Shown here: one piece after another, positions 10,060-22,296 of the stretch | Position numbering within the stretch: the first letter of the stretch is position 1 | Layout: the number at the start of each line of letters is the position of its first letter | Origin: Rebecca billardiae RCC1528 | Taxonomy: Eukaryota > Haptophyta | Assembly (NCBI GenBank): GCA_965240325.2 | Contig: OZ251245.1 | Span: forward strand, 992,001 to 1,056,000 | DNA length: 64,000 bases | Reading direction: 5' to 3' | Translations under genes and position numbers: made by a program | Notes under the pieces: generated by a model | Seen by the model: only the letters and a program-made list of their open reading frames with translations | Database searches by the model: none | Told to the model about the DNA's origin: nothing

Positions 10060-10508
10060 GATGCACTTGGGGGAGTCGAAGATGCGTGCGGCAAGCCCTA
10101 CTTGCGTGCGGGTTCGCCTGGCCAGTGGCAGCGGTTCCCCGTCATCGTCTTCCTATCCTAGTACTGTACGGTTTACTGGTACTGTATTCAAAGTTGCCAC
10201 TTTAATTAGGTCTGCGAAAAGACTAGAAGAGACGAATCAGGAGACCCGCGTCGTCCTACCTGTGTCGTTAAATCATAGAATGAGTCAAAGGTCTCGTAGT
10301 ACGACACGAATCAAATTGCATACTTTACGGTAGAAACTAGAAAGTACATCATAGTACGTAGTACGTACCCGACGACGACGCTGCGCTCGTTTGCCGCGCG
10401 TTCGGTACCGGGTTAAACAGGCAGCAATATTATAATCACGCGGAATGTGATCATTGACGAATGCGGGTAGTGTACATCTAAGATTCAAACGTGTCGTCCG
10501 TCAGATAC
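10060..10508. other. Spacer, no gene seen
   Basis: Lies upstream of the coiled-coil gene and downstream of the UBR gene. From about 10150 to 10480 the GC content is clearly lower than in the coding regions. An untranslated first exon of the coiled-coil gene could lie here, but nothing firm was found. Confidence 0.5.
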
Positions 10509-12506
10509 TCAGATGTGCGAGACGAGCGGCCGCTTGCGCGCGAAGTCGAGCGCGTCGTACGAGAGCAGCAGCGCGCGCAGCCCCTCGTACCGCGCCGCGT
10601 CGAGCGAGAGCGGCCGCCCCCTGCGCAGCCCGACGTCCTCCTCGCCGTGCTCGTCGAGGTAGGGCGAGCCCCAGAAGCCGGCGCCGCCCTGCGCGATCAG
10701 CACGACGCACGAGCGCTGCACGAGCAGGAAGGGCGCCGTGCCGACGTGCGCGGCCTGCGCGTGCTCGAAGCAGCCGTCGACGACGCCGGGCACGACGTGC
10801 GGCACGCCGTACACCGAGTCCGCCGTGACGGTGTGCCCGCACAGCAGGCACACCGCCGGCCGCTCGAGGTGCACGCACCCGTCCGCGCGCGCGTGCGAGT
10901 GGTACAGCACTTCGTACGAGAGCGGCAGTTGGATCAGCTCGGGCGCGGGGCTGCGCGCCGGCAGGGCGGAGGAGACGGCGCGGAGGGCGCGGCTGGGCGC
11001 GAGCAGCAGCCGCGACTCGTCCGAGCCGCCGACGAGCGCGGCGGCGGAGTGCAGCGAGGGCGTGAGCGCCGTGGTGGCGAGCGCGCTCACCCAGCGCACG
11101 ATCAGCGCGCGCCACGCGGGCGCGTCCGCGCCCGCGCCCGCCGCGCCCGCCGCGCCCGCCGCGCCCGCCGCGCCGCCGCCGCCCTCCGCGGCCGCGCCGC
11201 CGGCGCTGCCGCCGCCCGCCCCCGCGCGCGGCGGCTCATCCGGCAGCGCGCCGCCGCTGAGCAGCGCGCTCGGCGGCGGCAGCGCCAGGTACTGCATCAG
11301 CGCGCCCGAGTGCAAGACGGGCGGCAGCGGCCCAAGGCGCGTCGGCAGCAGAGCGGCGCCCACCACCGCGGCGAGGGTGAGCAGCTCCTCGACCGCCGCG
11401 GCGACGTGCACGCTCAGCTCGGCGGAGGAGGGCGGGGCGCCCAGGCTCGGCTCGGGCGCGCGCGCCGGCGCCGGCGGTGAGAGCGGGCGCGGTGGCAGGC
11501 CGTCGCCGGCGCCCGCGCCGCCCGCGCACGCGCCAGCGCACGCGCTTGCGCCCGCGCCCGCGCCCGCGCCCACGCATGTGCCCGCGCACGCGCTTGGCTC
11601 GGCGCTGCCGCCGCACAGCCGCACGGCGGCAAGCCCGCCGCCGGCGGCAGGCGTGCCCAGCGCGCCCCGCGGCGCGGCCGCCGCGCCGCCCGCGGCCGCG
11701 CGCGCGGCCGCGGCCTCGCGCGAGCCCGCGGGCGCGCCGAGCGCGGCCGCGAGCGCGCGCGGCGCGCGCGTGAACGTGCTGTCGACGATGTGTGCGAGCT
11801 CCTCGAGCGCGGAGACGGCGGCGGTGCTGGCCGTGGTGGGCGTGTGCGCGCGCGGCGCGGCGGCCGATGCGCCCGGCGGCGACACGGCGTGTGCCGACGG
11901 CGGCAGCAGAGACTCTGTCTCGGCGCGCGAGAGCGCGGCCGGCGGCGGCGGCGGCGAGCCCGCGCGCTCGGCCGCGCTTGGAGTGGGCGCGCGCGCGGCC
12001 TCGTCCGCCGCGCCGCCGGCCGCGCCCGCGCCGCCGGCCGCCTCCAACCCGTCGTCGCGCCCGGCGGGGGGAATCAAACCTCGGTCCTGCCCGAGCGAGT
12101 GGATCAGACCTCCCTGCCCGCGCCGCACCGTCCCGACAGCGAGCGGCTGCGACGGGCGGCGGGCGCCCGCGGAGTCGCCCGCGCTCGCCGCTTGCGGGAA
12201 GGTCGCGCTGAGCGCGCGCGCGAGCGGCTGCGGCACGCCGGCGGCGCGGCCTGCGCGGCCCGCGCCGCCGCCCGCGCCCGCGGCGGCCGCGGCGCTCGCG
12301 CGGCAGCCGAGCACGGCCTGAGTGACGGCGCACGCATACACCGCACGCACGATCGCCAGGTACTGGTGGCGGCCGAGGCTGTGCGGCGTGCCGCTCACGA
12401 GCTCGAGGAGCATGCGCGTCGGCGCGCAGAGCAGGACGAGCGGCGCGCCGCCCGGCGCGCGCGGCGCGCCGCCCGCGCCGCCGCCCGCCGCCGCGCCATC
12501 CGCCGA

Positions 12507-12547
<41 letters not shown>

Positions 12548-13180
12548 CGGCCCAGAAGGCTCCGAGCCCGAGCTCTGCGGCGAGCGATGGCGCCCAGCCG
12601 GCGTGCGCGGGCAGCCCCAGCCTCGCGAGCGCGCGCGCGCCCGCCGTGCCGACGCGCGCGCCGCGCGCCGCCCGGACTCGCTCCGCCCACTGCGCGGCGT
12701 GTACCAGCAGCCGGACTGAGGAGAGCGAAGCCTGCGTGGGCGGCCAGCGCTGCGGGCGGCGGCACAGCCGCTCGACTGCACACGCGGTGACGAGCGCCGC
12801 GCCGCTGAGGTGCGCGCACAGGGAGTCCGCTGCCGCCAGCTCCGCCTCCTCCGCCTCGGCCAGCGCACGGTCCGCAGCGGCCGCCGCCGCCGCAGCGGCC
12901 GCCGAGCCCGCCGCCGCGTGCAGACCGCCATGCAACAGACAGCCGGCGGCGGCGGCGGCGCCGCCGCCGAGCGTGGTTGCCGACGCGGCGGCGGCGCGCT
13001 CGGCGCGCGCGGAGCGCGCCGCGGCCTCGAGCGCGTGCTCGAGCGAGCGCCGCCGCGCCGCCACCGCGGCCGAGTCGAAGTAGGCGCTCGAGCCCGACAG
13101 CTCGAGGCTCGGGTCAGCATGGCTGCCGCTCGCCGAGCCGGCCGCCGCCTCCGCGTCCGCAGCGTCGTCGGCGTCGTCGG

Positions 13181-13212
<32 letters not shown>

Positions 13213-14024
13213 TCGGAGTAGCGTCCGTCCGAGCCGGCGCCGCGCTGCCGCGTCGCGCGCAGCGTCGCGCGCGCCGACGCAATCGACTCGGTGCCCGAGC
13301 CCGAGCCCAGCCCGCGCACGCGCGCGCGCGCGGAGGAGAGCGGCGTGTCCGCGCCGCGCGCGCCGGCGCGCGCCGGCGCGCGCTGCTGCCGCGCGGGCGT
13401 GACGAGGCCGTCCGAGCTGAAGGCCGCGGCCAGCGTCTCCTCGTCGTCCTCCTCCGCCTCGTCGGCGTCGTCGGCGTCGTCGTCGTCGGCGGCGGCGGTG
13501 AAGCGCGTGCCGCCGCCGCCGCCGCCGCCGCCGAGCGCGCGCGTCTCCGCGGCGCTCGCGCGCGCGCCCTCGCGCGCGGCCGCGGCCGCGCGCGCCGCGC
13601 GCCGGCCGCGCGCGCGCGCCTCCTCCGCCCAACGAGGGCTGTGCACAGAGGCGTCGTCGGCGTCGGGCTCGTCGTCGGCGTCGCCGCTGCCGACGAGCGC
13701 GAGCGCGCGCGCCAGCCCCGCCGCGCCCGCGCCCTCGCCGCCGCTCGCCTCGAGCGCCGCGCGCAGCCAGCCAAGCGCGCTCGCGCCGCCCAGCCCGCCG
13801 CCCTCCTCCTCCTCGCCGCCGCCCTCGGCGCTGCCGCCGCTGCGCGGGCGGCGCGCGTCGGCGCTGTGGGCGTCGTCGTCGTCGGCGGTGGCGTACGCGC
13901 CGGCGGCGCGCGCGCGCACGCGCGCGCGCGCGCCGGCGCGCGCCTCTGCCGCCTCCTCCTCGTCCAGGCCGCCCGCGCCGACACCGCCGCCCGCCGCCGC
14001 CGCGTGCGGGCCGAGGTAATAGCG

Positions 14025-14055
<31 letters not shown>

Positions 14056-14082
14056 TCATCGTCGTCATCGTCGTCGTCGTCG

Positions 14083-14124
<42 letters not shown>

Positions 14125-14305
14125 GGCGGGATGCCGTCGTCCTCCTCGTCGAGCGAGCCGATCGGCAGCGCCGCCTCGCACGCCGAGCCGAACGTCTCGA
14201 CGAGCCCCTGCAGCAGCGCGGACACTTCTGCCGGAGGGGCCTCTGGCACCGCCTCTGGCGCGGCCTCGGCCGAGGCGGCGCGCGGCGCCGGCTCGGCCGC
14301 GGCCG

Positions 14306-14336
<31 letters not shown>

Positions 14337-14686
14337 TGCGGCTGGGAGAGCGGCGGCGGCGGGCACATGGGCGTGCGCGCTCGAGCCCGGCGCCGCCGCC
14401 GGCGCGCGCGGCGGCAGCGGCGGGCACACGGGCAGCAGCCCGTTGCAGATGCGCTTGCAGTACGGACAGGAGAACTCTGCGGGTCGGAGGAGCAGGGACG
14501 GCTGCAGAGCCCAGCCCGCCGCCGGGATGTTGAGGATGCGGAGGGACTCGCGCGCGCGGTCGACGCACTCGTAGTGCGCGGCGTGGCCGCACGTGAGCAC
14601 GTGCATCGGGCGCGAGCCGCTCGGCGCGCCGCCGCCGCTCAAGCCGCGCGCGTCGCCGTCGCCGAAGCGCGCGAAACGGCCCGACT

Positions 14687-14731
<45 letters not shown>

Positions 14732-15568
14732 GCGTGTGCTGCCCGTGTCGAGCGGCGGCGCCGCCGCCGTGCGCCCAGCCCAGTCGCGCGCGCGCGTCGA
14801 GCGCATCCGCGCCGCCCTGCTCGGCGTGCAGCTCGAGCTCCAGATCGCGCGCGAGATCGAGATCGAGCTCGAGATTCAGCTCATCTGCGTCCGCGTCCGC
14901 GTCCGCGTCGGCGGCGGCGCGCCAGCGCGGTGGCGCGCGACCGCGCCGCGCGCCGCTCGCGTCGGCGGCGGCGCCGGCCGGCACGTCGGCGGCGTGCAGG
15001 CGGCGCGAGAGCGCTTGCAGCGCGGAGGAGAAGTCGCGAGCCCCTCCGCCCTGCTGCTGCGCGGCGAGCGCCGTCGCCAGGCTCGAGCCCCCCGCCGCCG
15101 CCCACGGCTCCGCCGCCGCCGCGCCGCCGAGTGAGTGCGCGCGCGGCGCGCGCACGCAGCAGCCCGGTGCGTGCGGCGGCGCGGCCTCCGCGATGCACGG
15201 CTGCGCGCACGCGAGCAGGCCGAGAGGGCTGGTCTCCGAGACGGCGCTGTGGCACAGGACGCACTCGATCGAGCTGTCCGTCGGCGGCTCGAGGTCCGCC
15301 GCCGCGGCCGCGGCGGCGTCCGCCGCGGCGGCGTCGCCCGCCGCCGGCGCGCCGCGAGGCGTCTGCCGCGCCGAGCCCGAGCCTGCGCGCGCGCGCGCGC
15401 GCGGCGTGGGCGCGCTCGCCTCCGCCGCGGCCTCCGCAAAGTCCTGCTGCTGCGCCGCCATCTGCTGCAGGATCGCCGCCTGCCGCCGCGCCGCCGCCGC
15501 CTTGCGCTCGCGCCTCCGCTTCTCCCGATCCTTGTCGGACACTGCGCCGGCCGCGGCGGCGCCGTGCT

Positions 15569-15602
<34 letters not shown>

Positions 15603-15913
15603 CGCGCCGCCCGCCGCGCCGTCCGCGCCGTCCGCCGGCCCCAGCCCGATGATCTGCGTGCCGCGAACCGAGTCCGCCACCGAGACGGAGATCCCAGAGC
15701 TCAGCGGCACGACGAGCGAACGCTCCACCGCCGAGCTGAGAGCAGTCCCAATCAGCCGGCGGGGCGTGACGCCCGCCGAGCCCGGCTGGCCCGGCCGAAG
15801 CGGCGGCACGCCCAGCGCGCCGAGCAGGCTGGAGACCAGGGCGCGCTGCTCGGCGGTGAGCCCGCCGCCGCCGGTGCTGCCGCCGCCGCGCGGCGTGCCG
15901 CCCGGGCCCGGCC

Positions 15914-15946
<33 letters not shown>

Positions 15947-18360
15947 CCGCGGCCTCGCGCAGCAGCAGCAGTAGCCGGCGCGCCGTGAGCAGCTCGCGCT
16001 CGGCGCCCGTCGGGCCTCCGGAGATGACGAGCTGCGTCGAGCCGAGCAGGTCGGGCGCGGCGGCGCGCGCGGCCGCGCCCGCCGCGGCCGCGCCGCCCGC
16101 GCCGCCGAACACCATCCCCGCGGCGGAGGCGCGCGGCGCGCCCGTCGCGGCGGCCGCGCCGCCGGCCGCGTCTGAGCCGGCCGCGGCGGCCGCCGGCGCC
16201 GCGGCGGCGGGTGTGCCGACCGAGCCTTGCGCCGCGGCCGCCGCGGCGAATGGCCCGGCGGCGGCGGCGGCGTGCGCGGCCGGCGGCGCGGCCGCGGCCG
16301 AGCCGCTTGCGCCGCGCAGCACGCAGCCGCTGCGGCGCGGCAGCGCGCTCCCGCCTGCGCGCACGCCCTGCGGCGCCGCGCCGCCCTCCGCGTACACACT
16401 GCCGGCCGCGCCGCCCGCACCGCCGCCGCCTGGCGCCGAGCACGCGGCGGCGACCGGGCGCACGCGCGCGCTGCCCGCGCGCGTCATGCCTGGCCGCGCC
16501 GACGCGCCGCCGCCCGCCGCCGACGCCTCTGCGCCGGGCCCGCAGCTGTTGCGCCGCGCGGCCGCGGCGGCCGCGGCCGCGCTCGGCGGCAGCGGCGGCG
16601 GCGCGTCGGCGTGTGGGCTCGCGCGCGCGTGCGCGCCCGGCGTCGGCGTGGGCTCGAGCCCCTTGGGCGCGTCCGCCGCGGCCGCGCCGCCGTGCTCCCC
16701 CGGCGCCGCGCCCGCCGCGGCGGGCGTGGCGAACACGAGGTGCAGCAGCCAGAGGGTCGCGGTGAGAAGGCCGTCAGTCGCGGCTGAGCGCGTGTGCGCG
16801 CAGTAGTGCAGGAGCGTGAGGCAGAGGCAGAGGAGGCGGCGGCAGCGCAGCGCGCCGGGCAGCGCGCTGAACGTGGGCGAGAGCGAGCCGGCGGGCGGCG
16901 CGCGCGGGAGCAGCGCCGCCGAGCCGCCGCCCGCCGCGCCCGCCGCGCTCGCCGCCGCGGACGGCCGGCGGCCGGCGGCGGCGCGAGCGCCGCCGCCGGC
17001 CGCGGCCGCTGCGTCCTCCGCCGCGCCGCCGCCGCCGCGCGCGCCGCCCGCGGCGGCGGCGGCGGCGGCGGCGGCGAGCGCGGCGGGCTGCGCCGCGCGG
17101 AAGTTGTCGAGCGCGCGCTGCGCGTCCGCGTGCGAGTAGTGCTGGTAGAACGGGTCGTAGTCGCTGAGCCACAGCTGGGGCAGCACCCGATACCGCCCCT
17201 GCGTGGAAGCGCCGCTCGCGCCGCTGCCGTGCGCGATCGTGTCGGGCGGCGTGAAGGTGGCGAGCTCGCGCAGCGTGGGCGCGAAGAGGGGCGACTCGGT
17301 CACCCGGCGCGAGAGCGTCTCGGTCAGCGCCGAGAACGTCTGCGGCCCCAGGAAGAGCCGGTGCAGCAGCGCGCGCCGCACGCGGCCGCGCTCTGAGAGG
17401 CCAATAGACTCACGCTCGGACGCGAGGGCAATCAACACGCGCACGCAGTCCTCGGCGAGGGAGGCCTCGGCGTGCGAGAGCGCGGGGCGGAGGGTGGCCG
17501 CGCCGCTCGGCCCGCCGCTCCCGCCGCTCCCGCCGCCGCCGCCGCGCTCCGGCAGCAGCAGCGGCGCCAGCCCCCACACCCCGAGTAGTGCGCTCACGAG
17601 TGTGTCGCCGCCTGACACGCACGCGCCCGCCTGCAGCAGCAGCACGTCGCGGTCGAGGAAGCCGTCGAAGTACGCGGAGCGGTACAGCGCGGCCTGCGCG
17701 AGGCCGAGCGCCGGCGCGTGGGGGCGTGCGCGCGCGCGCGGTGGGGCACGGGCGCTCAGAGGGCCGTGCGGCGTGGCGTGGCGGACGCGCGCGCGCGCGG
17801 CGCCGCGGCGGCTTGGGCTCGGGGCACGCGCCTCGCCGGGGGGCAGGGCGCGGCGAGCGGCGCGCGCGGTGCGCACCTGGCCAAGCGCCTCCTGGCCGTG
17901 CCGCGCCCACAGGCCGGCGCGCGTCTGCGCGGCCGCGTGCAGCACGCGCATCGGCAGCGCGAGCGCCGCGCGGACCACCGTCGCCGCCGCCGACGGCGCG
18001 GCGGCCGCGCCGAGCTGTGGCGCCGAGGCCGCGGCGCCACTCGCGCGCCGCGCGCCGCCGCCCTCGGGCTCGGCCGTGCCGCCGGCGGCGCCGCCGCCGC
18101 CAGGCGCGCCCGGCTCCCTCCGGCCGGCGCCGCCGCCGTCCGCGCCGCCGTGCAGCAGCGGGCGCAGCATCTCGTGCAGCGAGAGTCGCCAGCGGCGCGC
18201 GCCGAGCTCGAGCAGCCCGGCGAGGCAGCGGTGCACAGGCGCGTGATAGGAGACGGCGGCGGAGAGCGGCGAGTGAAGCGAGGTGGCGGCGGTGGCGGCG
18301 GTGGGCGTGAGCGCGGTGGGCCAGGGCACGCGATGCGCGCGCGTCGCGCCGACGCTCAGC

Positions 18361-18416
<56 letters not shown>

Positions 18417-21400
18417 CGCCGCCCCGGCCGCGCCGCCGGCGCGCGAGTGCTCCGGGCGCGCGGCCAAGTCGGCGCGCGAGTAGTCCGGGCTGAGCTGCTG
18501 CAGCGCGGCGCAGCACACGTGCACGGCCGCGAGGAACGCCTGGCGCTCGGCGTCGTCGTCCGACTCGGCGCCGCCGCCCGCTCCCGCCTGCGCCGCGCCC
18601 GGCGCCGCGCCCGGCGCCGCGCTCGGCGCCGCCTCCGCGCCGGCGGCGGCGGCGGCGGCGGCCGCCGCGGCCGCGGCCCCGGCAGCGATCGGCCCGGCGG
18701 CAGCGCCGGCTGGCCCGGCATCTGCGCCCTCCGGCTCGAGCAGCAGCGCCTCGAGCAGCACGGCGAACACGCCCATCACCTCGATCTCGAGCGAGAAGGC
18801 CTTGGTCCAGCCGCGGCCGTCCCAACCCGCCGCGGGCGGCGCGCGGCCGCGCTCGAGAGGCTGCATGTGGTGGAGCAGCATGGCGGCCTTGAGCCAGGCG
18901 GCCCAGAGGCGCGGCGTGGTGAGCAGCTCGCGCGAGATCTCGGGGTGGCGGAGCGCGTACCGCAGGTCGCACACCACGCGGCCGTAGTACCGCTGCACGA
19001 TCGCCGGGTGGTCGCAGTCGACGACGGCGTGTGCGGAGTGCTGCGCGTGCGTGGCCGTCTGCGCCAGCAGCGCGAGTAGTGAGCCGAGCAGCATGTCCAG
19101 CGTGCGCGCGGAGGCGTGGACGGGCACGAGCGCGCGCGCCGGGAGCAGCGCCACGCTGAACTGGTCCAGCAGCCGGTGGCACCCGCCCTCCTCGTCCAGC
19201 CCGTCCGAGTCGATCAGCTGCTGGGTGAGCACGGGGTAGGAGCGCGTGAACGCGACCGCAAAGGCGTTCGAAAAAGGCTCTTCGAGCAGCAGCTCGAAGA
19301 AGAGCGAGTAGACGGCCTCGCGCACGGCGGGGAGCAGCCGGTCGTCGAGCATGATCAGCGTGTGCAGGATCGAGCCCGGCGCGTGCGACGCCGCCGCCGC
19401 GCGGAGCTCAGGCTCCACGCCCTCCTCGCCCGCGCCCGCCTCGCCAGTGCGGCATGACGCGACGGCCGCGGCCGCGGCGGCCGCGGCCGCGCTCGCGGCC
19501 GCGCCGCTCGCGTGCAGCGAGACGGAGCCGGGCGCGCCCAGGCCTGAGCTGTCGCCGAGCAGGCTGAGCGGCGAGGCGCCGTCCACGCCCGCCGCGCTCG
19601 CGCCCGCGCCGCTGAGCAGCGCGGCGGAGAGCGCCGCCGGGCTGAGCGAGAGCTGGCTCACCCCGCGCGCCACGCGCCGAGGCGAGGGCAGGGCCGCGCG
19701 CGCCGGGGCAGCAGGCTCGGCCGCGGACGCGCCGGCGACGATCGCGGCGGCGGCGGCGGCGGCCGGGGCGGCGTGGTGCGGCGACGAGGCGGGCGCGTCG
19801 TCGTCGCCGAGCTCGGCGCGCTCGGCGCGCACCGCCGTCGCCGAGCCCGCCGACGCGCTGCCGCCCGCCGCGCGCGCGCCGCCCTCCGCGTCGCCGCCGG
19901 CCGCGGGCGCCGCGCCGCCGCTGTCGGTGGCGAGCAGCTCCGCCACCAGCGCGGAGCGGATGGCGGGGCGGCCGGCGCAGATCTCGCCGAGCCAGCTCGC
20001 GGTCTGCAGGGCGTCCTCCGCGTGCGCGTACCCGTGCGAGATCGAGTACGCCAGCAGTTGGATCACTGACTGCAGCACCGCGTGCGCCGTCGCGACGTGC
20101 GCGGACTCGAGGCCCGGCGCCCGCGCGCGCGCGAGGGCGGGGTCGGACGGAGCGCGGGCGGCGCCGTGCGCGCTGGCGGCGGCGGCGGCGGCGGCAGCGG
20201 CCGAAGGCGCGGCGTGCGCGGGCACGGCCGCGCCTTTCGAGCACGCGTGCGCGCGCGCCACGCCACCTGCCGCCGCCTGCTGCGGCTGCGTAGGCGGCAG
20301 GTGGCACGGGCACGAGCCAGAGGCCACGCCACCTGCCGCCGCCTGCTGCGGCTGCGTAGGCGGCAGGTGGCACGGGCACGAGCCAGAGGCCACGCCACCT
20401 GCCGCCGCCTGCTGCGGCTGCGTAGGCGGCAGGTGGCACGGGCACGAGCCAGAGGCCACGCCACCTGCCGCCGCCTGCTGCGGCTGCGTAGGCGGCAGGT
20501 GGCACGGGCACGAGCCAGAGGCCACGCCACCTGCCGCCGCCTGCTGCGGCTGCGTAGGCGGCAGGTGGCACGGGCACGAGCCAGAGGCCACGCCACCTGC
20601 CGCCGCCTGCTGCGGCTGCGTAGGCGGCAGGTGGCACGGGCACGAGCCAGAGGCCACGCCACCTGCCGCCGCCTGCTGCGGCTGCGTAGGCGGCAGGTGG
20701 CACGGGCACGAGCCAGAGGCCACGCCACCTGCCGCCGCCTGCTGCGGCTGCGTAGGCGGCAGGTGGCACGGGCACGAGCCAGAGGCCACGCCACCTGCCG
20801 CCGCCTGCTGCGGCTGCGTAGGCGGCAGGTGGCACGGGCACGAGCCAGAGGCCACGCCACCTGCCGCCGCCTGCTGCGGCTGCGTAGGCGGCAGGTGGCA
20901 CGGGCACGAGCCAGAGGCCACGCCACCTGCCGCCGCCTGCTGCGGCTGCGTAGGCGGCAGGTGGCACGGGCACGAGCCAGAGGCCACGCCACCTGCCGCC
21001 GCCTGCTGCGGCTGCGTAGGCGGCAGGTGGCACGGGCACGAGCCAGAGGCCACGCCACCTGCCGCCGCCTGCTGCGGCTGCGTAGGCGGCAGGTGGCACG
21101 GGCACGAGCCAGAGGCCACGCCACCTGCCGCCGCCTGCTGCGGCTGCGTAGGCGGCAGGTGGCACGGGCACGAGCCAGAGGCCACGCCACCTGCCGCCGC
21201 CTGCTGCGGCTGCGTAGGCGGCAGGTGGCACGGGCACGAGCCAGAGGCCACGCCACCTGCCGCCGCCTGCTGCGGCTGCGTAGGCGGCAGGTGGCACGGG
21301 CACGAGCCAGAGGCCACGCCACCTGCCGCCGCCTGCTGCGGCTGCGTAGGCGGCAGGTGGCACGGGCACGAGCCAGAGGCCACGCCACCTGCCGCCGCCT

Positions 21401-22296
21401 GCTGCGGCTGCGTAGGCGGCAGGTGGCACGGGCACGAGCCAGAGGCCACGCCACCTGCCGCCGCCTGCTGCGGCTGCGTAGGCGGCAGGTGGCACGGGCA
21501 CGAGCCAGAGGCCACGCCACCTGCCGCCGCCTGCTGCGGCTGCGTAGGCGGCAGGTGGCACGGGCACGAGCCAGAGGCCGCCCACAGCCGCGAGTCGCCG
21601 CAGTTGCAGCAGCCGCCGCCCGTGCGCACCATGAAGTACTCGTGGCCGACGTGGTCCGAGTGCAGGAAGCACTCGGCGCACAGCGCCGACGTCGGGTCGA
21701 GCTGGCACGTGCGGCAGTGGTAGATGGTCTCGCCCGGCTTCAGGATACGCGAGCACGGCTCGGCCGTGTGCGCGCCGAGCTGGTTCACACGGAGCGCCTG
21801 CGCGGCGACAGGGGCGGACGGGGCGGCGGGGCGCGCGGGGGGGCGCACGGTCGGCATGTCACCGGCTCGCAGCTCGCGCGCTGGCCCGTCGGCAGGCGCG
21901 CCGCTCGCGCGCGGCGCGCGCGACCCACCTCGAGCTCAGCCACAGGGTCATCACCGCCAAACATGAGCGCGTCGCACCACTCGAACATCTCGGGCAGCGT
22001 GCAGTGCTCGAAGACGAACGCGAGGAGGAAGGGCACCTCGTCCGCGCGCGAGCGCAGCTGCGGACGCCAGGGCACGCGCGCGCGCACGCACGCACGCACG
22101 GCCGCAGCCAGCCAGAACGTGTCAGACGCATGAGCCGCGCACACCGCGCGGCGGCGCGCGCGTGGGGGCTGCGGCGACGCCCAGGGCAAGCTGGCGTGCG
22201 CACCTGATGCGCGGCCGCGCGCGGGCCCTCGGCGTACAGCATCTCGATCTCCGCGGCGCGCCGCACGGCGTCGTCGCTGAGGTGATCGCCCTCCAT
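10509..22296 (-). CDS. Giant UBR-type E3 ubiquitin ligase (N-recognin family)
   Basis: Exons on the minus strand: 22296-22204, 22057-21929, 21797-17877, 17693-10509 (introns 146, 131 and 183 bp; all phase 0), giving 3,775 residues, about twice human UBR1. The UBR zinc box (about 86-155) shows HCRTCQLDPTSALCAECF, HSDHVGHEY and GGGCCNCGD, the pocket that reads basic N-degrons. Its last C-x-C-H ligand sits in a 22-residue unit repeated 20 times (about 146-585). The RING-H2 is split: CVLCHSAVS at about 2190, then CGHAAHYECV and CPYCKRICN near 2410-2460, with some 200 low-complexity residues between. An Asp run follows at about 2570-2600. The C-terminal UBR domain (about 3634-3775) has AVCLLCGHTV and SPYLDEHGEEDVGLRRGRPL. 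I could not find the ClpS-like domain that reads hydrophobic N-degrons. Ala/Gly-rich filler separates the domains. A further small intron is possible. Confidence 0.9.
14035..14126 (-). repeat. GTC/ATC triplet repeat coding poly-aspartate
   Basis: A run of GTCGTC/ATC triplets (plus strand) that encodes about 30 consecutive Asp residues in the UBR ligase, shortly after the RING. Smaller Asp runs occur at about 13180-13215 and 13460-13490. Confidence 0.9.
18361..18418 (-). repeat. GCC triplet repeat coding poly-glycine
   Basis: An uninterrupted GCC run within the UBR ligase coding sequence, read as Gly on the coding strand. It is one of several single-residue (Gly, Ala, Asp) triplet tracts in this gene. 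Confidence 0.85.
20263..21582 (-). repeat. 66-bp minisatellite, 20 near-perfect copies, in frame in the UBR box
   Basis: The landmark TGCGTAGG recurs every 66 bp from 20287 to 21541, which makes 20 units that look identical by eye. Each unit codes 22 residues containing GSCPCHLPPTQPQQAAAGGV. Each unit also contains a 13-bp perfect inverted repeat (GCCACCTGCCGCC and its complement) around a loop of about 18 nt. The array adjoins the final zinc-ligand segment of the UBR box, and there is no stop or shift in any copy. Confidence 0.97.

Noticed and set aside
12055-12110. tRNA-like B-box (GGTTTGATTCC on the minus strand)
   Set aside because: No A-box, acceptor stem or cloverleaf partner found; it lies in UBR coding sequence.
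12810-15134. Plus-strand ORF of 774 residues over the UBR gene
   Set aside because: Antisense shadow of GC-rich codons; Arg/Ala-rich, no motifs, and the minus strand codes clear UBR domains here.
20263-21582. CRISPR-like array
   Set aside because: Units are contiguous and identical, with no unique spacers, inside a protein-coding frame.
19351-21756. Long ORFs in all frames across the 66-bp repeat
   Set aside because: Because 66 is a multiple of three and the unit lacks stops in several frames, the array opens long ORFs on both strands. Only the frame joined to the UBR box is coding.
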